Below, one piece after another: positions 35,562 to 49,000 of a stretch of DNA of 64,000 nucleotides; position 1 is the stretch's first letter, and every line of letters begins with the position of its first letter. The notes beneath the pieces were generated by a model, which worked only from the letters and a program-made list of their open reading frames with translations, did no database searches and was not told the origin of the DNA. The position numbers were made by a program, and so were the translations under genes. The DNA comes from Orychophragmus violaceus (Eukaryota; Streptophyta; Magnoliopsida; Brassicales; Brassicaceae). The DNA is taken from assembly GCA_030180135.1 (NCBI GenBank), contig CM058233.1, positions 100,338,994 to 100,402,993 of the forward strand, given 5' to 3'.

Positions 35562-35597
35562 TGGAGGAGAGGAGAGAGAGAGAGAGGAGAGAGAAAA
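35562..35597. promoter_or_regulatory. GA-rich tract at the AGL19 5' end
   Basis: About 36 bp of almost pure G/A with repeated GAGA, lying in the likely 5' UTR or promoter of AGL19 (CT-rich on the gene strand). GAGA repeats bind plant BPC proteins, which can recruit Polycomb complexes. AGL19 is a known Polycomb target, so the link is plausible but unproven. Confidence 0.4.
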
Positions 35598-36470
35598 CCA
35601 AAAATAGATATTTTATTATGCTTGATATTTGTTGCTAAAAGCCTTATTTTTATTTATTTATTTTATTAAATTTGCTATTTTTATCTTATGTCTACTGTGG
35701 ACTATAAACCTAGTCCCTACACCTGGCTCACTAGTACATTGCAGTTTTATTTTTAGAAATAGCATTACGTAATTTCTTTCTTCTTTTAGTAAAAAACTTT
35801 AAATACAAAATTGAAGGCCAGATATAGATTAATAATAAAATAAGTGCAATGATTCTGGGCCGGGAAAGAGTAAGTTCCAGTAGGATTGGTAAGGTTCATT
35901 TGATGATATGAAATTTGTTTTTCTTTTAAATTTTAAATTGTTTATTAAGTAGGTGATTAAATTATTATAATTATACAACTCGTACGACGTATATATATAA
36001 ATATGTTTGGCTATTATCCAGATTTATTTATGGGACAAGTAAATGATACTGTTGGTGTAGCTGCAGATTTAACTATCTCTTGAACTTGAAATTATTACGT
36101 ATATATAGGAAATGAAGGTGATATACTCAAAGGTATCAGAGGAGATCTTGACACATGTCCATAGTAACCGACAACCTACAGATCCGGTGTCCGTCAAAGT
36201 GGGTTTCATCAGTCTATCTGTGGACAACAAGCATCTCTGTCCGTTGCCAGCTCCTCTCGGACAAGATGTGCTCAATAATTTAATCACGCACGCACCTTCT
36301 GATCTCCGTAAAAAAAATATGGAAAAAGGAAAGATAGAAGAATCTGATTCTGATAACTAAATGTGTAAAATTTTAAGACAAAAGTTACTGAAAACAGTCA
36401 GAATTTATTAACATATTTAAATACACGTGGATAGATCAAGAGTAATAATATTATTACCAAATGTGAAGAT
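35598..36470. other. AGL19 upstream region with a small unidentified frame
   Basis: A plus-strand frame at 36,112-36,360 (82 aa, MKVIYSKVSEEILTHVHSNR...) has reasonable composition, but I recognise no family. It could be a relic or chance. The rest is AT-rich promoter sequence. Confidence 0.35.
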
Positions 36471-36524
36471 ATACTAGTAATTACAACATGTTGACAAAAA
36501 AAAAAATACTAGTAATTACAACAT
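36471..36524 (+). mobile_element. Ultra-short retro-insertion (16 nt) with 19-bp TSD
   Basis: ATACTAGTAATTACAACAT occurs at 36471-36489 and 36506-36524. The insert is only GTTGAC plus ten A. A 19-bp perfect repeat is far beyond chance and beyond the usual LINE minimum. Confidence 0.8.
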
Positions 36525-37970
36525 ATTCTCTCGGCCGCCCCGCCGAGTTCGCCCTAAAAACTTTTAATAGAATTGCCGTCTGTGGCGAGTCGTCGGCAGC
36601 GTCCGGCGTCACCGCCAGCACGTTCCGATGGCTCGCTGGCTCCTTTTTATTTTATGATGTTCTTTAGTTTAACCTATATTGTTCTCTCAACTTCCACCGA
36701 TCTCGGTCGCTTTTTGTTTCTATCCTCTGCCCAGTCTTCCCGGCAGCTTTGGTTTGATTGCGTCTTGTGGCAGTTCGTCGGTGATGGAGCTTTTGGGTCG
36801 TCAATCTGGTTGGGAGCTTCGTCAATGTTTTTTTTTATCTTGGGTTTGTGGATCTGAGAAGTGGTTTCGAGTTACTTGAGTGGGTTAGGGATGCTTGGCT
36901 CCGACGGTTTTGTTCAGTGTCGCTATGTGGTCCGCGTCCTTCTTCTCCCGAAATTATCCCTCAATCTTCTCAGCGGTTTGTTCGCCTGTGATTTATGACT
37001 TGTTCATAATTTTAGCTGGTTATTCGGTTACTTGGCGATGGTGCGTTTCATTCCCTTTTTGGGATCAACTTGACGACGATTTGGTTGGATTGTTTCAGTT
37101 GATGGGGTATGTAGGCTTGCTTGTTTGTTTGGACACTTCTCACTGCTTGTTATTTGTTGCTTTGGTTTTGGTTGGGAGAGATGGAATCTGTGGTGAGTCT
37201 GGCGTCAGATGTATAGATCGCGGATTTGTTGACGGTGCAGTGTAGCTGTTTGGTGCGGTGCAAGTGCTTTCGCTGATGTCTTTGCGGGTTTTTCTTCATC
37301 TCTAGTTCTGGTGTTGAGTTTCGTGTCCGGTGTGTTTGTTACTCGGTTATGTCGCCTCTGCGATTGGTGGTCTTCTTGGGCCTACGTTTTAGCATGTCTT
37401 CCCGAGTTCGGTTGTCTTCGGCTTGCTTCTTGTCTTCAGATTGTCGTCTCTGATATGGTATATTCCGAATAGTTCTTTATTGGAATTTGTGGTGGTGTTT
37501 TCGGTGATCATATTTAGCGGCGGTGAACCGTCTAATGATCTTCGTGTGGGTTTTGGATTCCTTTAGGTGAATTGGATGGTATGAGGCACTATTTCCTTTT
37601 TCAGCAGTTTCTTCTAGCTGATCATCCCATTTCTGTCTTTCGAATTGGTTATCAACCTTATCGGTGTGGTCGGTTCTCTCTTTGTTTTTTAAATATCCAG
37701 GCTGATTTTGATCTTTCTGAACATTTATCTTTTTTTCATGTTGAGAATTTACCGTCATTTCCAAATTTAGTTTTGAGAAGTCTTAGTCTTGCTTTGTGCA
37801 TGTTGTTTGGCCTTTACCTTCTTTAGCTCATGATTAAATTTTCGGAGATATCTAGTTTCTCTGCCGGCTCTTGTATTACACCTTTGTATTTCAGTTTCGG
37901 ATAAATGTAATTTCTTGGGATGAAAAAAGTAGTTTTTGTTTTGGTAACAAATGTTAAGATATGAAAAAGT
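36525..37970 (+). mobile_element. Noncoding Sadhu-like retroposon, copy 3
   Basis: It opens with a CG-rich segment then GAGTTCGCCCTAAAA, as in copy 4. It has the GC-rich 5' third and T/G-rich remainder of this group, and ends GTATTTCAGTTTCGGATAAA with an A-rich tail near 37,920-37,970. The flanks TAGTAATTACAACAT (36,510) and TAGTTATTACAACAA (37,971) may be a diverged TSD. Open frames of 82-116 aa overlap in several frames and are not shared with the other copies. Confidence 0.6.
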
Positions 37971-38289
37971 AGTTATTACAACAACAACAACAAAAATTTA
38001 GATTTATACGTAGCAGCTCTATCTCTTTGATGTGTTTCTTTGACCCATTTTGTTTTGAAAAATTTAGTTTATAACAAAATATTTCTTTTGATGATGTGTA
38101 TTAGTATACGAGTATTATTTTCCTAAAACACTGAATTAGTTGGTGGGTTAAATTGTTATATAGGATGGATGAATAGGGCGACTGTGAAGAGAGTGGTGGT
38201 TGGCTATAAACTTTTTTTTTAGTCGGCAACACATTTAATTGCATGGCCCAATGAACAGTATTACAGATTACAAGACGAAGCATAATAGA

Positions 38290-39014
38290 TGTTGGGAATG
38301 TCCTGAAATCTATTGTATTTACTCTGAGAGAAAGTCGTATCGTCGAGATGAGACAATCATATGACACTAGGCAGTCATAACGCTTTGCTAGAAGCCACTT
38401 ATGATCAATGGGTTGAGAACTCATTGCTAGTGTTATATGATCCTACAGGGTCACACACCTAAGCAAACTGGACATTGTATGTGAGGTTGATCATTAATGT
38501 AATGATCGGGTGAATGCATATTTGATATGCATTCAATACTAACTTTTCTGGGCAGTGTCGATCGACGCATTAAGTGTGTCGGTCGACACAGATCGGCAGT
38601 GTCGATCGACACACTTAGTGCATCGATCGACACAACTCGCGGATTACCAAATTAAATCGGTTTAATCGCTGGTTAATTCCGTCATGGTTTAAGTCGACAT
38701 ATATAAGATATATGGTCGACCTAAACTTGAGTTTAACCTAATACACAGCCACCAGAAACAGAAAAGAAACCTCTCTGGAGATTAGATCTCTAACAGGCAC
38801 TAGCATCCCTCATGTTCAGTTTGTGTGCGTGTGGATACCAGTAGAGGCGCAACATTTGAGGCGCTCTAGATCTCGATTATCTGTAAATCTTCCGCTGCAA
38901 ATCACCAGGTAAATCTAAGATCCCATAGATTCAATTACATGAACCCTAGATCCTAGGCTTGGAATTCAGACCAGGGTTGCCTAATTGGATTATGAACTGC
39001 TAGAAATTCCTTCA
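38290..39014 (+). repeat. Copia 5' LTR
   Basis: Ends TG...CA. I count about ten differences by eye from the reassembled 3' LTR (for example TATTGTATTTAC against TATTGTACTTAC, and GTGTGGATACCA against GTGTTGATACCT). It contains two CGATCG paired units at 38,556-38,635. Confidence 0.93.
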
Positions 39015-42000
39015 GTGGTATCAGAGCTTTAGGGTTCCATTGAATCTGTAGCATGTTGATTAGATTGGTTGAATCTGGATCTCTGTATGATTGATACATG
39101 CATGCTAAAACTCGTTTTGTTCGAAAAACGTTTTAAGGTTTTTTCGCATGGTGTCGATCGATGCCAATCCGGCATCGATCGACACAGGGCGAAAATCCAA
39201 ATAAAACTTGTGTTTCGCCTAGTGTCGATCGACACAATAGTTGTGTCGGTCGACACACACCTCGCTAGATTGATGAATCGGTTCAATTGGATTGGACCGG
39301 TTATCGAGCTTGGTTAATGATGGTTGAACGCTAAAAATAGTTTATTGCGATTAGGTTGGTATCGACCGATGCTAATGTAGCATCGATCGACACAGACCGG
39401 TACTCGAAACCGGATCAATTGGATTGGTCGGTTATCGCATATTGGTTTTGGTTAATCTGCATCGATCGACACTAAAGTAGTGTCGGTCGACACCAGATTC
39501 GATGGTTTGGGTTATGGAACCTGAAGCCACAGAACCAAACCAAGACAAATCAATTAATTATAAGAATTAAAACATAATAAAACTGAACGTTTTAAAGGTT
39601 CCGTTCCTCAACCAAATATCAAGTGATACTTGATGTCTTTCCAATCTTGTCAACTGGCAAGACCCATTTAATTGTGTGATAGACTTGCAGTGCAAGATGT
39701 CCACAATTTCATGAGTAAGACAGAGGTAATCGTGTTGATGGACTTGCAGTGCAAGACATCAACAATTACATGACTGAAGAGATTGGTTTACTTGACTGGG
39801 CCATCAAAATCGTTTTGGGCTCAGAGACATCAGGTGGATTGGACATAAGATGTCAATCCACAACCAAGAGTTATATTGGATATAACTAGCAAAGTTGTTG
39901 CTTACCTAGATAGCTAAAGTTGAGTGATAGCCAGTGGCTCACTTGAATTTAGTGAAGTATGGGTCTTGTATCATTATATTCATATGAGGAAACATTGTTT
40001 GAATATAATGCGAGTTTTCTTAATTGTTAAGACTTCTCATTTCTTGAACATCCTAACTAAAACTCCCTTGTTTTTCAGCTATGTCTAACACAAACCATCG
40101 TAACAATTTCTCCCTGCGATCCGTCCTTGAGAAGGACAAGTTAAATGGATCCAACTTTCTTGAATGGTATCGGAACTTGAGAATTGTTCTCAAACAAGAG
40201 AAAAAGGACTATGTCCTTGAGAAAGTTCTCCCTAAGAAGTACCGAGCCAATGCCTGGCAGTCAGATATGGATGCTTGGGATAAGCATTCTAATGATGCGG
40301 TGGATGTGAGTTGTCTCATGTTGGCTACCATGAACTCGGAATTGCAGAAGCAATATGAGTATGTGGAGTCGCCAAAAGAGATGATCACTGGCCTGAAAAG
40401 TATGTTTCAGGAGCAGGCACGAACTCAGAGATACCAGACGGTTATGTCTCTGACTGAGTGCAAGCTACCAATGGGCGAACCAGTTAGTCCTCATGTCATT
40501 AAGATGATGGGTTATATTGATAACCTGGGGAAACTGGATTGTCCCATTAGCCAAGAGTTGGCTACTGACATCATTCTGCAGTCACTGCCGTCAAGCTATG
40601 ATCAATTTGTTATGAACTATAACATGAACAACTTGACGAAGACGTTGACTGAATTGCATGGGATGCTTAAGACTGCTGAACCTAACATCAAGAAGGACAC
40701 CCAAATGTCCTTATGGTACAAAAGAGTAAAAGGTTTAAGAAACCTGGTAAGAACAAAGGTGATGGCAAGACGAGCTCGATTGTGAATCCAAGCGAGTCTG
40801 GTCATGCTTCTAAGGTTAAAACCAGTCCTTCTGAAGATGTTAAGTGCCGTTATTGTAATGGTTATGGGCATTTGAAAAGAAACTGCAATAAATTCTTGGA
40901 AGATTATGAGAAGCTGAAGAAGACGTACGAGACTTCTTCTTCAGGTATTATGTTATGGAAGTAAATGTTACTTCTTATAGTCCTACTTATTGGGTATTGG
41001 ATACCAGCTGTGGTACTCATATTTTGTGAAAAATGTGCAGGGCCTGAGCAAAAATAGGACTATGTAAAAAGGACAAGTGGACCTACGCATGGGAAATGAA
41101 GCAAGAGTTGCTGCATTAGCCGTAGGAGCATTTCATTTGTTTTTCTTTTATGGCATGTTTTGAACTTAAAACTGCTACTATGTACCTGCTATGAGCAGAA
41201 AGATTATTTCTATTCCTTGTTTGGATATGGAAGGATATCAGTTTTCAAATTAAGAATAAGTGTTATTCATTTGATTACAGTGATATGTTTTATAGTAGCA
41301 ATCCATTAGAGAATGGACTTTATATTCTAAAATGTGCATAACCATAACATTAGTACCAAGAGACCAAGTCAAAAGATGCGAATCAAACTCTTTCTCTAGC
41401 ATTGTTGTCTTGAGCCACATAAATGAGAAACAGATTCAGAAGCTCCATAGTGATGGGCTTTTGGGCTCATCTGATTATGAATCATAATGAGTAAAGTGAA
41501 TCTTGTTTATTGGAAAACGACGGAGGCCCCTTTCAACAAAGGTAGTGTCGATCGATGCATGTATGCAACGATCGATACAGGTTGCGTACGAACGGATAAG
41601 ATGAAAGGGCCAAAGGCTTATTGGGCTTTATATATACGGATGTGCATGGCCCGATGAGCGCAAATGCTAGAGGAAATTTTCAGTACTTCATTATCTTTAC
41701 TGATATTTTCAGTAGGTACGGTTATGTCTTATTAATAAGACATAAATCGGAATCTTTTGAAAAGTTCAAAGAGTTCCAGAATGAAGTACATAATTAATTT
41801 GGCAAAAGTATTAAAGCTCTATGATGAGATCATGGAGGTGAATACTTAAGTCAAGAATTTAGTGATCATCTGAGAGATTGTGAAAATGTTTCACAATTCA
41901 CACCTCCTGAATCGGACTTTATTAGATATGGTTCGATTAATGATGAGTCACTTAGATTTTCCATTATCTTTCTAAGAATACGCTCTAGAAATGTCTGAGT

Positions 42001-42511
42001 TTACATTAAATAGTGTTCCATCAAAATCAGTTACAGAGATTCCACATGAGATGTGGAATGGAAATGTTTCTGACTTATCCATCATGGAGATTTGGAGTTG
42101 TGAGACTTATATAAAACGTTTAATCTCTGATAAGCTCACACCCAAATCCGATAAGTGCTACTTCATTGGTTCTACTTTATTGGTTGTCCTGACGAAACCA
42201 AGGCGTGTTACTTTTACGACTAGTTCGAGAACAAATTGTTTGTTGCTCGGAACTATGTTTTCTTGAGAAAGACTTTCTTTCCAAGAAGAACAGTGGGAGT
42301 AAAGTACAACTCGAAGAAATTCGAGAATCACAGGAGACTGTTCAACCCGATGAGGAAGAGCAGCAGTTGGATCTACAAAAGGTTGTAGAACCTGCAACTG
42401 TGGTGCCTAAGGTTTGCAGGGATCTGGTGAATGTATATTCGATATACATTCAAATGCGAGTTTTTTGAAGATGTGTCGATCGACGCAAAAGTTGCATCGA
42501 TCGAAACAGGT
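38555..42511. repeat. CGATCG paired-palindrome units in the copia element
   Basis: Two imperfect palindromes of about 14-16 bp centred on CGATCG or CGGTCG (type TGTCGATCGACACA or TGCATCGATCGATGCA) are separated by about 5-7 bp. Units lie at 38555-38590, 38599-38635, 39151-39185, 39218-39256, 39359-39394, 39460-39493, 41546-41581 and 42473-42511. After several of them comes a CGCGAAC- or GCGAAA-like word. Most lie outside coding sequence; one pair follows the gag/protease region and one precedes RT. Confidence 0.85.
40081..40964 (+). pseudogene. Copia gag (UBN2-type) with zinc knuckle, frameshifted
   Basis: The frame from 40081 encodes a UBN2-type capsid (LNGSNFLEWYRNLRIVLKQE near the N-terminus and LPSSYDQFVMNYNM further on). 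At about 40,715 the reading moves to another frame, where KKPGKNKGDGK and the CCHC knuckle CRYCNGYGHLKRNC follow. One frameshift separates capsid from nucleocapsid, so a full Gag is not made from this copy. Confidence 0.85.
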
Positions 42512-44651
42512 CGCGAACCAAAATATTTTGGTTTATGATTTAATTAACTACGGTTTAAATCTTGGTTAATTAGATCGTGCTAAAAGTCGACATATGAGAT
42601 ATGTGCGTGACTTTTAACACAAGACTGAAGCTCGTAAATCCGAAAGGATCCGTCACGAACCCGAGAAATGGGGATTTCTCGTAACCAATTGCCATGATCT
42701 ACTGATCATTGAAAGTGACGGGCCTGCGAATTTTAAAAAAGCAATGATGGGTCTTGACTCCGAAAAAATGGCTGAAAGCCGCTGAATACGAAATGGTAAT
42801 ATCCAAAGCTGGTTGGTGCAAAATGTTTCGAGTAAATTCATGGTATTGACTATGAAAGAAACCTAATCCCAGTCAACAAGCTTAGAGTCCATTCGGATTC
42901 TCCTAGCAACCGCCACTCATAATAGTTATGAGATCTGGCAGATGGATGTGAAAACAGTTTTCCTTAATGGAATTCTGAAAAATGGATGTGTACATGACAC
43001 AGCCTGAAGTTTTCATTGATCCTAATATAGCTAGGAAGATATGCAAGCTTCGCCGATCCATGTATGGATTGAAGCAAGCATCTCGGAGTTAGAATCTTCG
43101 TTTTGGTGAAGCAGTCAAAAGGTTTGGCTTCGTCATGAATGAAGAAGAACCATGCGTTTACAAGAGGACTAATGGGAGCGCAGTTGTATTTCTAGTATTG
43201 TATGTTGATAACATAATACTTCTCGGAAAGGAAGTTCCATTGTGTCAGTCCGTTAAGACTTGATTCGAAAGTTGTTTTCCGATGAAAAATATGGGATAAA
43301 TCGTATACATTCTTGGAATAAGAATCTATGGAGATAGATTGGACAAGCTGATTGGATTGTGTCAAGATACTTATGGTGATAAGGTCTTACACGGGTCCAG
43401 TATGCAGGATTCCAAGAAGGGTTTTTCGTGCAAATGACTCTTGGCATTACTCTTAGCAAGACGCAGTGTCCTTGGACACACGCTGAGCAAGAGCGAATGA
43501 GGGTCAGACTACTGCTAAAGGCGTTAGATGTCTTAAGATGTGATCTTAATTTTAGTGGGAGTTATTGTTGTTAATTTTTTGGTTATGATATGATGTTCGA
43601 ATAAACATAATTTGATTATGTTATTGAAATCTGACATCTGTATTATTTAATAATTGTTATTAAATAATAGTCCCAAAGTAATTTATGACATTTTATAGGT
43701 CATCAAGTATGTGACTTGATCATGAAACCCTATAGATAATAAATGACATAAATTTTGTTGGTCCCTGGTCGAGGTTGTTAAAGTGGGACATTAACAACCG
43801 TGTGAGACTACTATGTGAGGTGACTGATGACTAAGTTTCATGAAGTCATTAATAAGAGTATTAAATTCAATCACATAGGTATGTGTTAGAGAACACATGA
43901 TCGGACATGACCCACTGATGAGAACTCTACGGGATAGTTATATAAGTGTCATGAGAGTTTTCATTGCGACTATAGAGTATAGTCCTTAGACCTGAGTTCA
44001 TCATGTTTTCTTACATATGAATTGGTCCGCTTTAACCTTGTCAAACGTCAGCCGTAACTGGTGACTATAAAGGCATTGATTGGGCGTATCATGAAGCGTG
44101 TGAAGAAACAGAGATGGAACAAGATGGGATTTGTCCCTCCTATGTAACAGGAGATAAATATCTCAGGGCCCATCGAAGATTTGATACTGAGAAATGTGTG
44201 GCCACACTCAAACGAGGTGATTGTCAGTTGTTTGTCTTGTCAGTATAAATCGGAGTTCGATGAACATGATTTTGGCTCAATAAGGATGACACGGATCTTG
44301 CCTTATGCCATATCGAGATATAGTGACGAAGGGATTATAGGAATAGATGATTCCAGTACAAGTGGGAGATTGTTGGGAATGTCCTGAAATCTATTGTACT
44401 TACTCTGAGAGAAAGTCGTATCGTCGAGATGAGACAATCATATGACACTAGGCAGTCATAACGCTTTGCTAGAAGCCACTTATGATCAATGGGTTGAGAA
44501 CTCATTGCTAGTGTTATATGATCCTACAGGGTCACACACCTAAACAAACTGGACATTGTATGTGAGGTTGATCATTAATGTAATGATCGGGTGAATGCAT
44601 ATTTGATATGCATTCAATACTAACTTTTCTGGGCAGTGTCGATCGACGCAC

Positions 44652-45868
44652 TGATATATCATGGTTTTTACTAGTTTTAGACCATGATATAAGTGTGTTT
44701 TTAGTGTCTTTTGTGTTCTTTTAGAGTCTTTTACAGGTATAATCAGGTTTGGAGCTAAATTGGAGATAATGGAGCATTTTGGAGATTTTTGGAGTGTTTG
44801 GCCGAGAGATAGAGTTCACTGTCCGAAACAGAGAAGGGTGTCGATCGTTGCACTCTAGCATCGATCGATGCACCAGCGAGATGGGCCGAAACTCGGCGGT
44901 TTAGAAGAATCAAGTTTTTGCACTTTGATCCAGAAGTTCCTGATATTTACAAAGAAGCCCCTGGCCGAGATTATGCCTATATATTAGAGTTTTTAGTGTT
45001 TTTATTAGATACGCTATATACTTTTTACAATACACTTTGATAATTAAGAGCAGAGAATTTTAGAGCTTTTTGGGGCTGATCTGAACCTGTTACATCATCT
45101 GTATTTGGAGAAGATTTCGAACCCCTTTTACTCTTATTCTTTTATGCAATTTATTCATTCTATGATTATGTTTTCATTATCTATGTCTGAGTAGATTCCT
45201 AGTTAGGTTTAGGGTTTCTCACATAGGATTTCATGACTTGCTAGACTTGTTCAAATTCAGTTAAGGATTCATAACTATATCTGTTCTTCAATTTAATTGT
45301 GCTTAAAGCTAGTTCTAACCTGATCAATTAGAATCTAGATCTTAGGTTGCTAAATACGTCACGGAAGTGGGGTTTAGGAATCTGAACTAATTAAATTGGG
45401 CAATTAAACTTTGCGCAAACGGAAGTTTGGTTTAGAATAATTGTGAACATATCAAACTTGGACTTATTGCTAGTTTAATCTGTTAGTTCTCGCAAACGAA
45501 AGTTTGGTTTGCTGCACTTAGACTTAGAGAATTATCGCAAAGGAATTTGGTTAATTCTATATCTGTGTTTTGAGTTCTAGAACTGTTCTTAATTAGATCC
45601 TTGCTGAATGAACTGTCTGCTTGTCTGATTTCCTGAGAATACCCTAGGCTTGACGCTTTTAATTACTTGCTTCACAACCGTTAATCTCTGCTACTGATTT
45701 ACTTTCTCGCACCGCTTCTAATTCAATCACATTGCTTCTTTCTGGTATTTATTCCTATAGTTTGATTCTCTTGAGACCGAGTGTCCCTGTGGATTCGATA
45801 ACCCTATATACTACTTTGACATTGCTGTTCACTTGCAGTTTAGTATAGGGAAAACTTAGAACCTATCA
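44652..45868 (+). repeat. Athila-like 5' LTR
   Basis: 1217 bp, nearly identical to the 3' LTR. It contains one CGATCG paired unit at 44,839-44,875. Confidence 0.95.
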
Positions 45869-46036
45869 AGTTTTTGGCGCCGTTGCCGGGGACTCTTTGA
45901 GTCTTCGATAGGACCGAACTTAGGGTTTTTGCTAGAAATTTTTCTTTTTGTTTTTGTTCTTTTTCGTTTTTTTGTTTTATTTTGATTTTGCTAACTTTTT
46001 CTCTGATTTCTCTCTGTCGCAAGTACGAATTTCGCC

Positions 46037-49000
46037 TTGCGTCGATCGTTGCATACCTTGCGTCGATCGTCACTAGGCGATTCTGAGAATTGAATCGATC
46101 GTTGCACTGATAGCATCGATCGTTGCTGGACGATTACAGACAGTTTATGCCAACGCAGAAAACTCGAAGTAATCCGAACTCGAGCTTGCTTAATCTCGGA
46201 CTAGAGGAACTTGGACGTCTAGAAAGGACTAACAGAAGAGAAAAGAGAGAGAGAATGGTACGAGAACGTTTGATCTTGATACCAGATGCTGAAGGTACCC
46301 TGAGGGACCAAGATGACAACCCGTACAATGCTGCTGGGCATCGGGTTGATGCTGAAGGGAATGTCATCCCTGATCCTCCTGAGCAACAGGAGCTGAACCA
46401 GGGTCAAGGACAGGCCCGAGGTAGAGAGATGGTGGTTCATGAGAGGACACTAGCTGATTACAACAGACCTGATGAGTTCCATGCAAACCGAGCAGCTCTA
46501 GTGCTTCCTACTTTTGAGAGGAATGATTTTGAGGTAAAAACCATCTACTACCAGCTGATGAGACATATTGCTTTTCATGGTCTTCAAGCAGAGCAGCCTA
46601 TGGATCACATTGACAAGTTTGAAGACATAGTCACTGGCATGAAGTATGAAGGAGTATGCCCGGACTATATGTTCCTTAAGCTATTTCCGCACAGTCTTGC
46701 TGGAGACGCTAGTGCATGGCTGAGACAACTGGCACCTGGTCAGTATACTACTTGGACAGCCTTAAAGAGTGAGTTCCTGCGTCACTTTTATGATGATGCA
46801 CGCTCAGATCAGTCCAGACAGGACATACTCACCTTTTCCCAAGGAGCTGTGGAGCCCTTGAAGACTGCCTGGATGAGATTTAAGCAGTATCAGCGTGACT
46901 GTCCACACCATGGATTAACAGAAGTACAACTGATTGGTATTTTCTTCAGAGGCATAGATCTTCCTTATCAGACTGCGCTGGATAATTCCAGTAATGCTAA
47001 TTTTAACACCAGGACTCCTACACAGGCTAAGCAGTTGATAGAGAACCTGATTGGCAGCAATAGTTGCAAAACAATGGATGAAGGGAGAAAGAGATCTGGT
47101 GGAACTGTAGAGAATTCTGATATAGCTAATATAAGATCCAGATTGGACACAGTCTACAATCTCTTGACAAGTAAGAAATCTGTCCACTTTGCACAAGATG
47201 TAGAGGTGATTCAGGCTGAGGAGGAAACTCAGGAAGAAGATGTGAATTTCATAGGAGGTTCTGGTTTCCAAGGTAATAGATTTGGTAATCAACAGGGGAA
47301 CAGATTCTCCAATGGTGGACAGACTGGTGGTTTTCAGAAGACCTATGGACAAGGTACTCAGAGAACCTATGGATCTACATCCTATCAGACTCCTCCTGCA
47401 CCTACAGCCTATGAGAGCAAAATGGAGGCTATGATGGAACAACTGATGGAGAGTCAAACCAAGCTTTCTGTGGACAACAATAAGAAGCTGGACGCTGTCT
47501 ATCAAGACCTCAATGGGAAGTTTGAGTCACTGAGCACTCACATGAAGCAGTTGGACACTCAGGTGAACCAGATGTCCAGCTCACTGAAAGGAAAAGGAGT
47601 TGGAGAGACTCATATTAAGGCCTGGTCTGTACTCATTAATGATGGATCTTATCTAGGGGAGAAATTTGAGCTAAGTACAGCTGAGTTGGTGACTGAGGCA
47701 GAATTTTCGGATTTCTGTGAAAAACTCTCGGGTAGAAACTGTAGTGATGCAACGATCGACACACAGCTTGCATCGATCGATGCAAGTCGTGAACGAGCAG
47801 AAGATCCGTGGGATGAAAGTGAGATTGATGCAGAACTAGCCCGCCTGTTCCCTGATGTATCTGAGATCACTCAAGAGGATGTTTATGCACAAGCCATTAG
47901 GCAATGTCCCAAGGTGTCTGAAGTGATTAAACAAGAGATTGAAGAGCTGAAAAAGCTAGAAGAGAGTGGTGAAGACTTGGAAGAAATTCCACCTTCTGAT
48001 GATCCACCTTATCATCCATGTGTTCAGAGATATTTGAACAAGATGTTGCCTTTAGATGAGGAGCTGAGAGAATGGGTGATAATAGTTCCTCAGCATATCA
48101 GTGATGTTCTGCTAACTAAGGTCCCGAAGAAACTGCCTGATCCTGGAGTTTTTGTGCTAGATTGTTCTATCTTTGAGGATAGTTTTAGGCGCTCTCTATG
48201 TGATTTAGGAGCTGCTGGAAGCATAATGCCTTACTATGTGGCAGAGAAGCTGGGAATGTTGGATTTTACTCCTACTAGGACTTCTCTTATCCTAGCTGAT
48301 CAGTCCATACGAGTTCCTGAAGGACTTCTTATGGACATTCCGGTGAGAGTTGGGAACTACTTAGTTCCAACGGATTTCCTTGTGCTGAAATATAACTGTA
48401 ATCCGGATGAAGCTTTATTGCTTGGGAGACCATTCTTGGCTACAGCAGGAGCTGTGATTGATGTTAGACAGAGTCTAATAGACCTCCACCTGGGAGATGA
48501 ACCGCTGCGGTATGAGATGGAGAAGCTGCGGAAGCCACTAATAGATGGACAGACTTTCATAATCATGGAAGCAGATGATGAGCAGCCAGATGAGACTGCA
48601 ATACTAGATCATGGAGCACATTTCACTCCATCTTTTCTTGGACATGAGCATTCTGCAACAGCCTACTCACCACCTTGGATGAGGAGACTTGAACAGAGAC
48701 AGAAAAAGTCTCTGTCAGGACCTCCTGGTACTTGAAAGATCTCATCCGTCCGGTCAAGCTATTGACCTTAAACAAGCGCTGGGTGGGAGGCAACCCACCA
48801 TTAGGTACTAGTGTTTTTCTTTTTCATTTTTGGTGTTTTTGTCAGGATTTTACGTTTGTTTTTGTTTCTGGTGAGTTTATGTTTGCAGGTCTCGGTTAAT
48901 TCGCAGTGCAGCGATCGATGCACTTCTGTGTCGATCGTCACAACACGAAAGGAATCGCATTGCAGCGATCGTTGCGGTCCTGAGCAACGATCGACCATAC

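Noticed and set aside
36112..36360. 82-aa frame upstream of AGL19 as a gene
   Set aside because: No family recognised, no exon partners and single small frame; kept only as a note in the intergenic entry.
38555..39494. CRISPR-like array, because of the regular short repeats in the copia leader
   Set aside because: The repeats are palindromic pairs with variable spacing inside a plant retrotransposon; there are no uniform spacers, leader or cas genes.
46915..47505. 196-aa antisense frame in the Athila-like gag
   Set aside because: A shadow of the long gag ORF with no recognisable domain.
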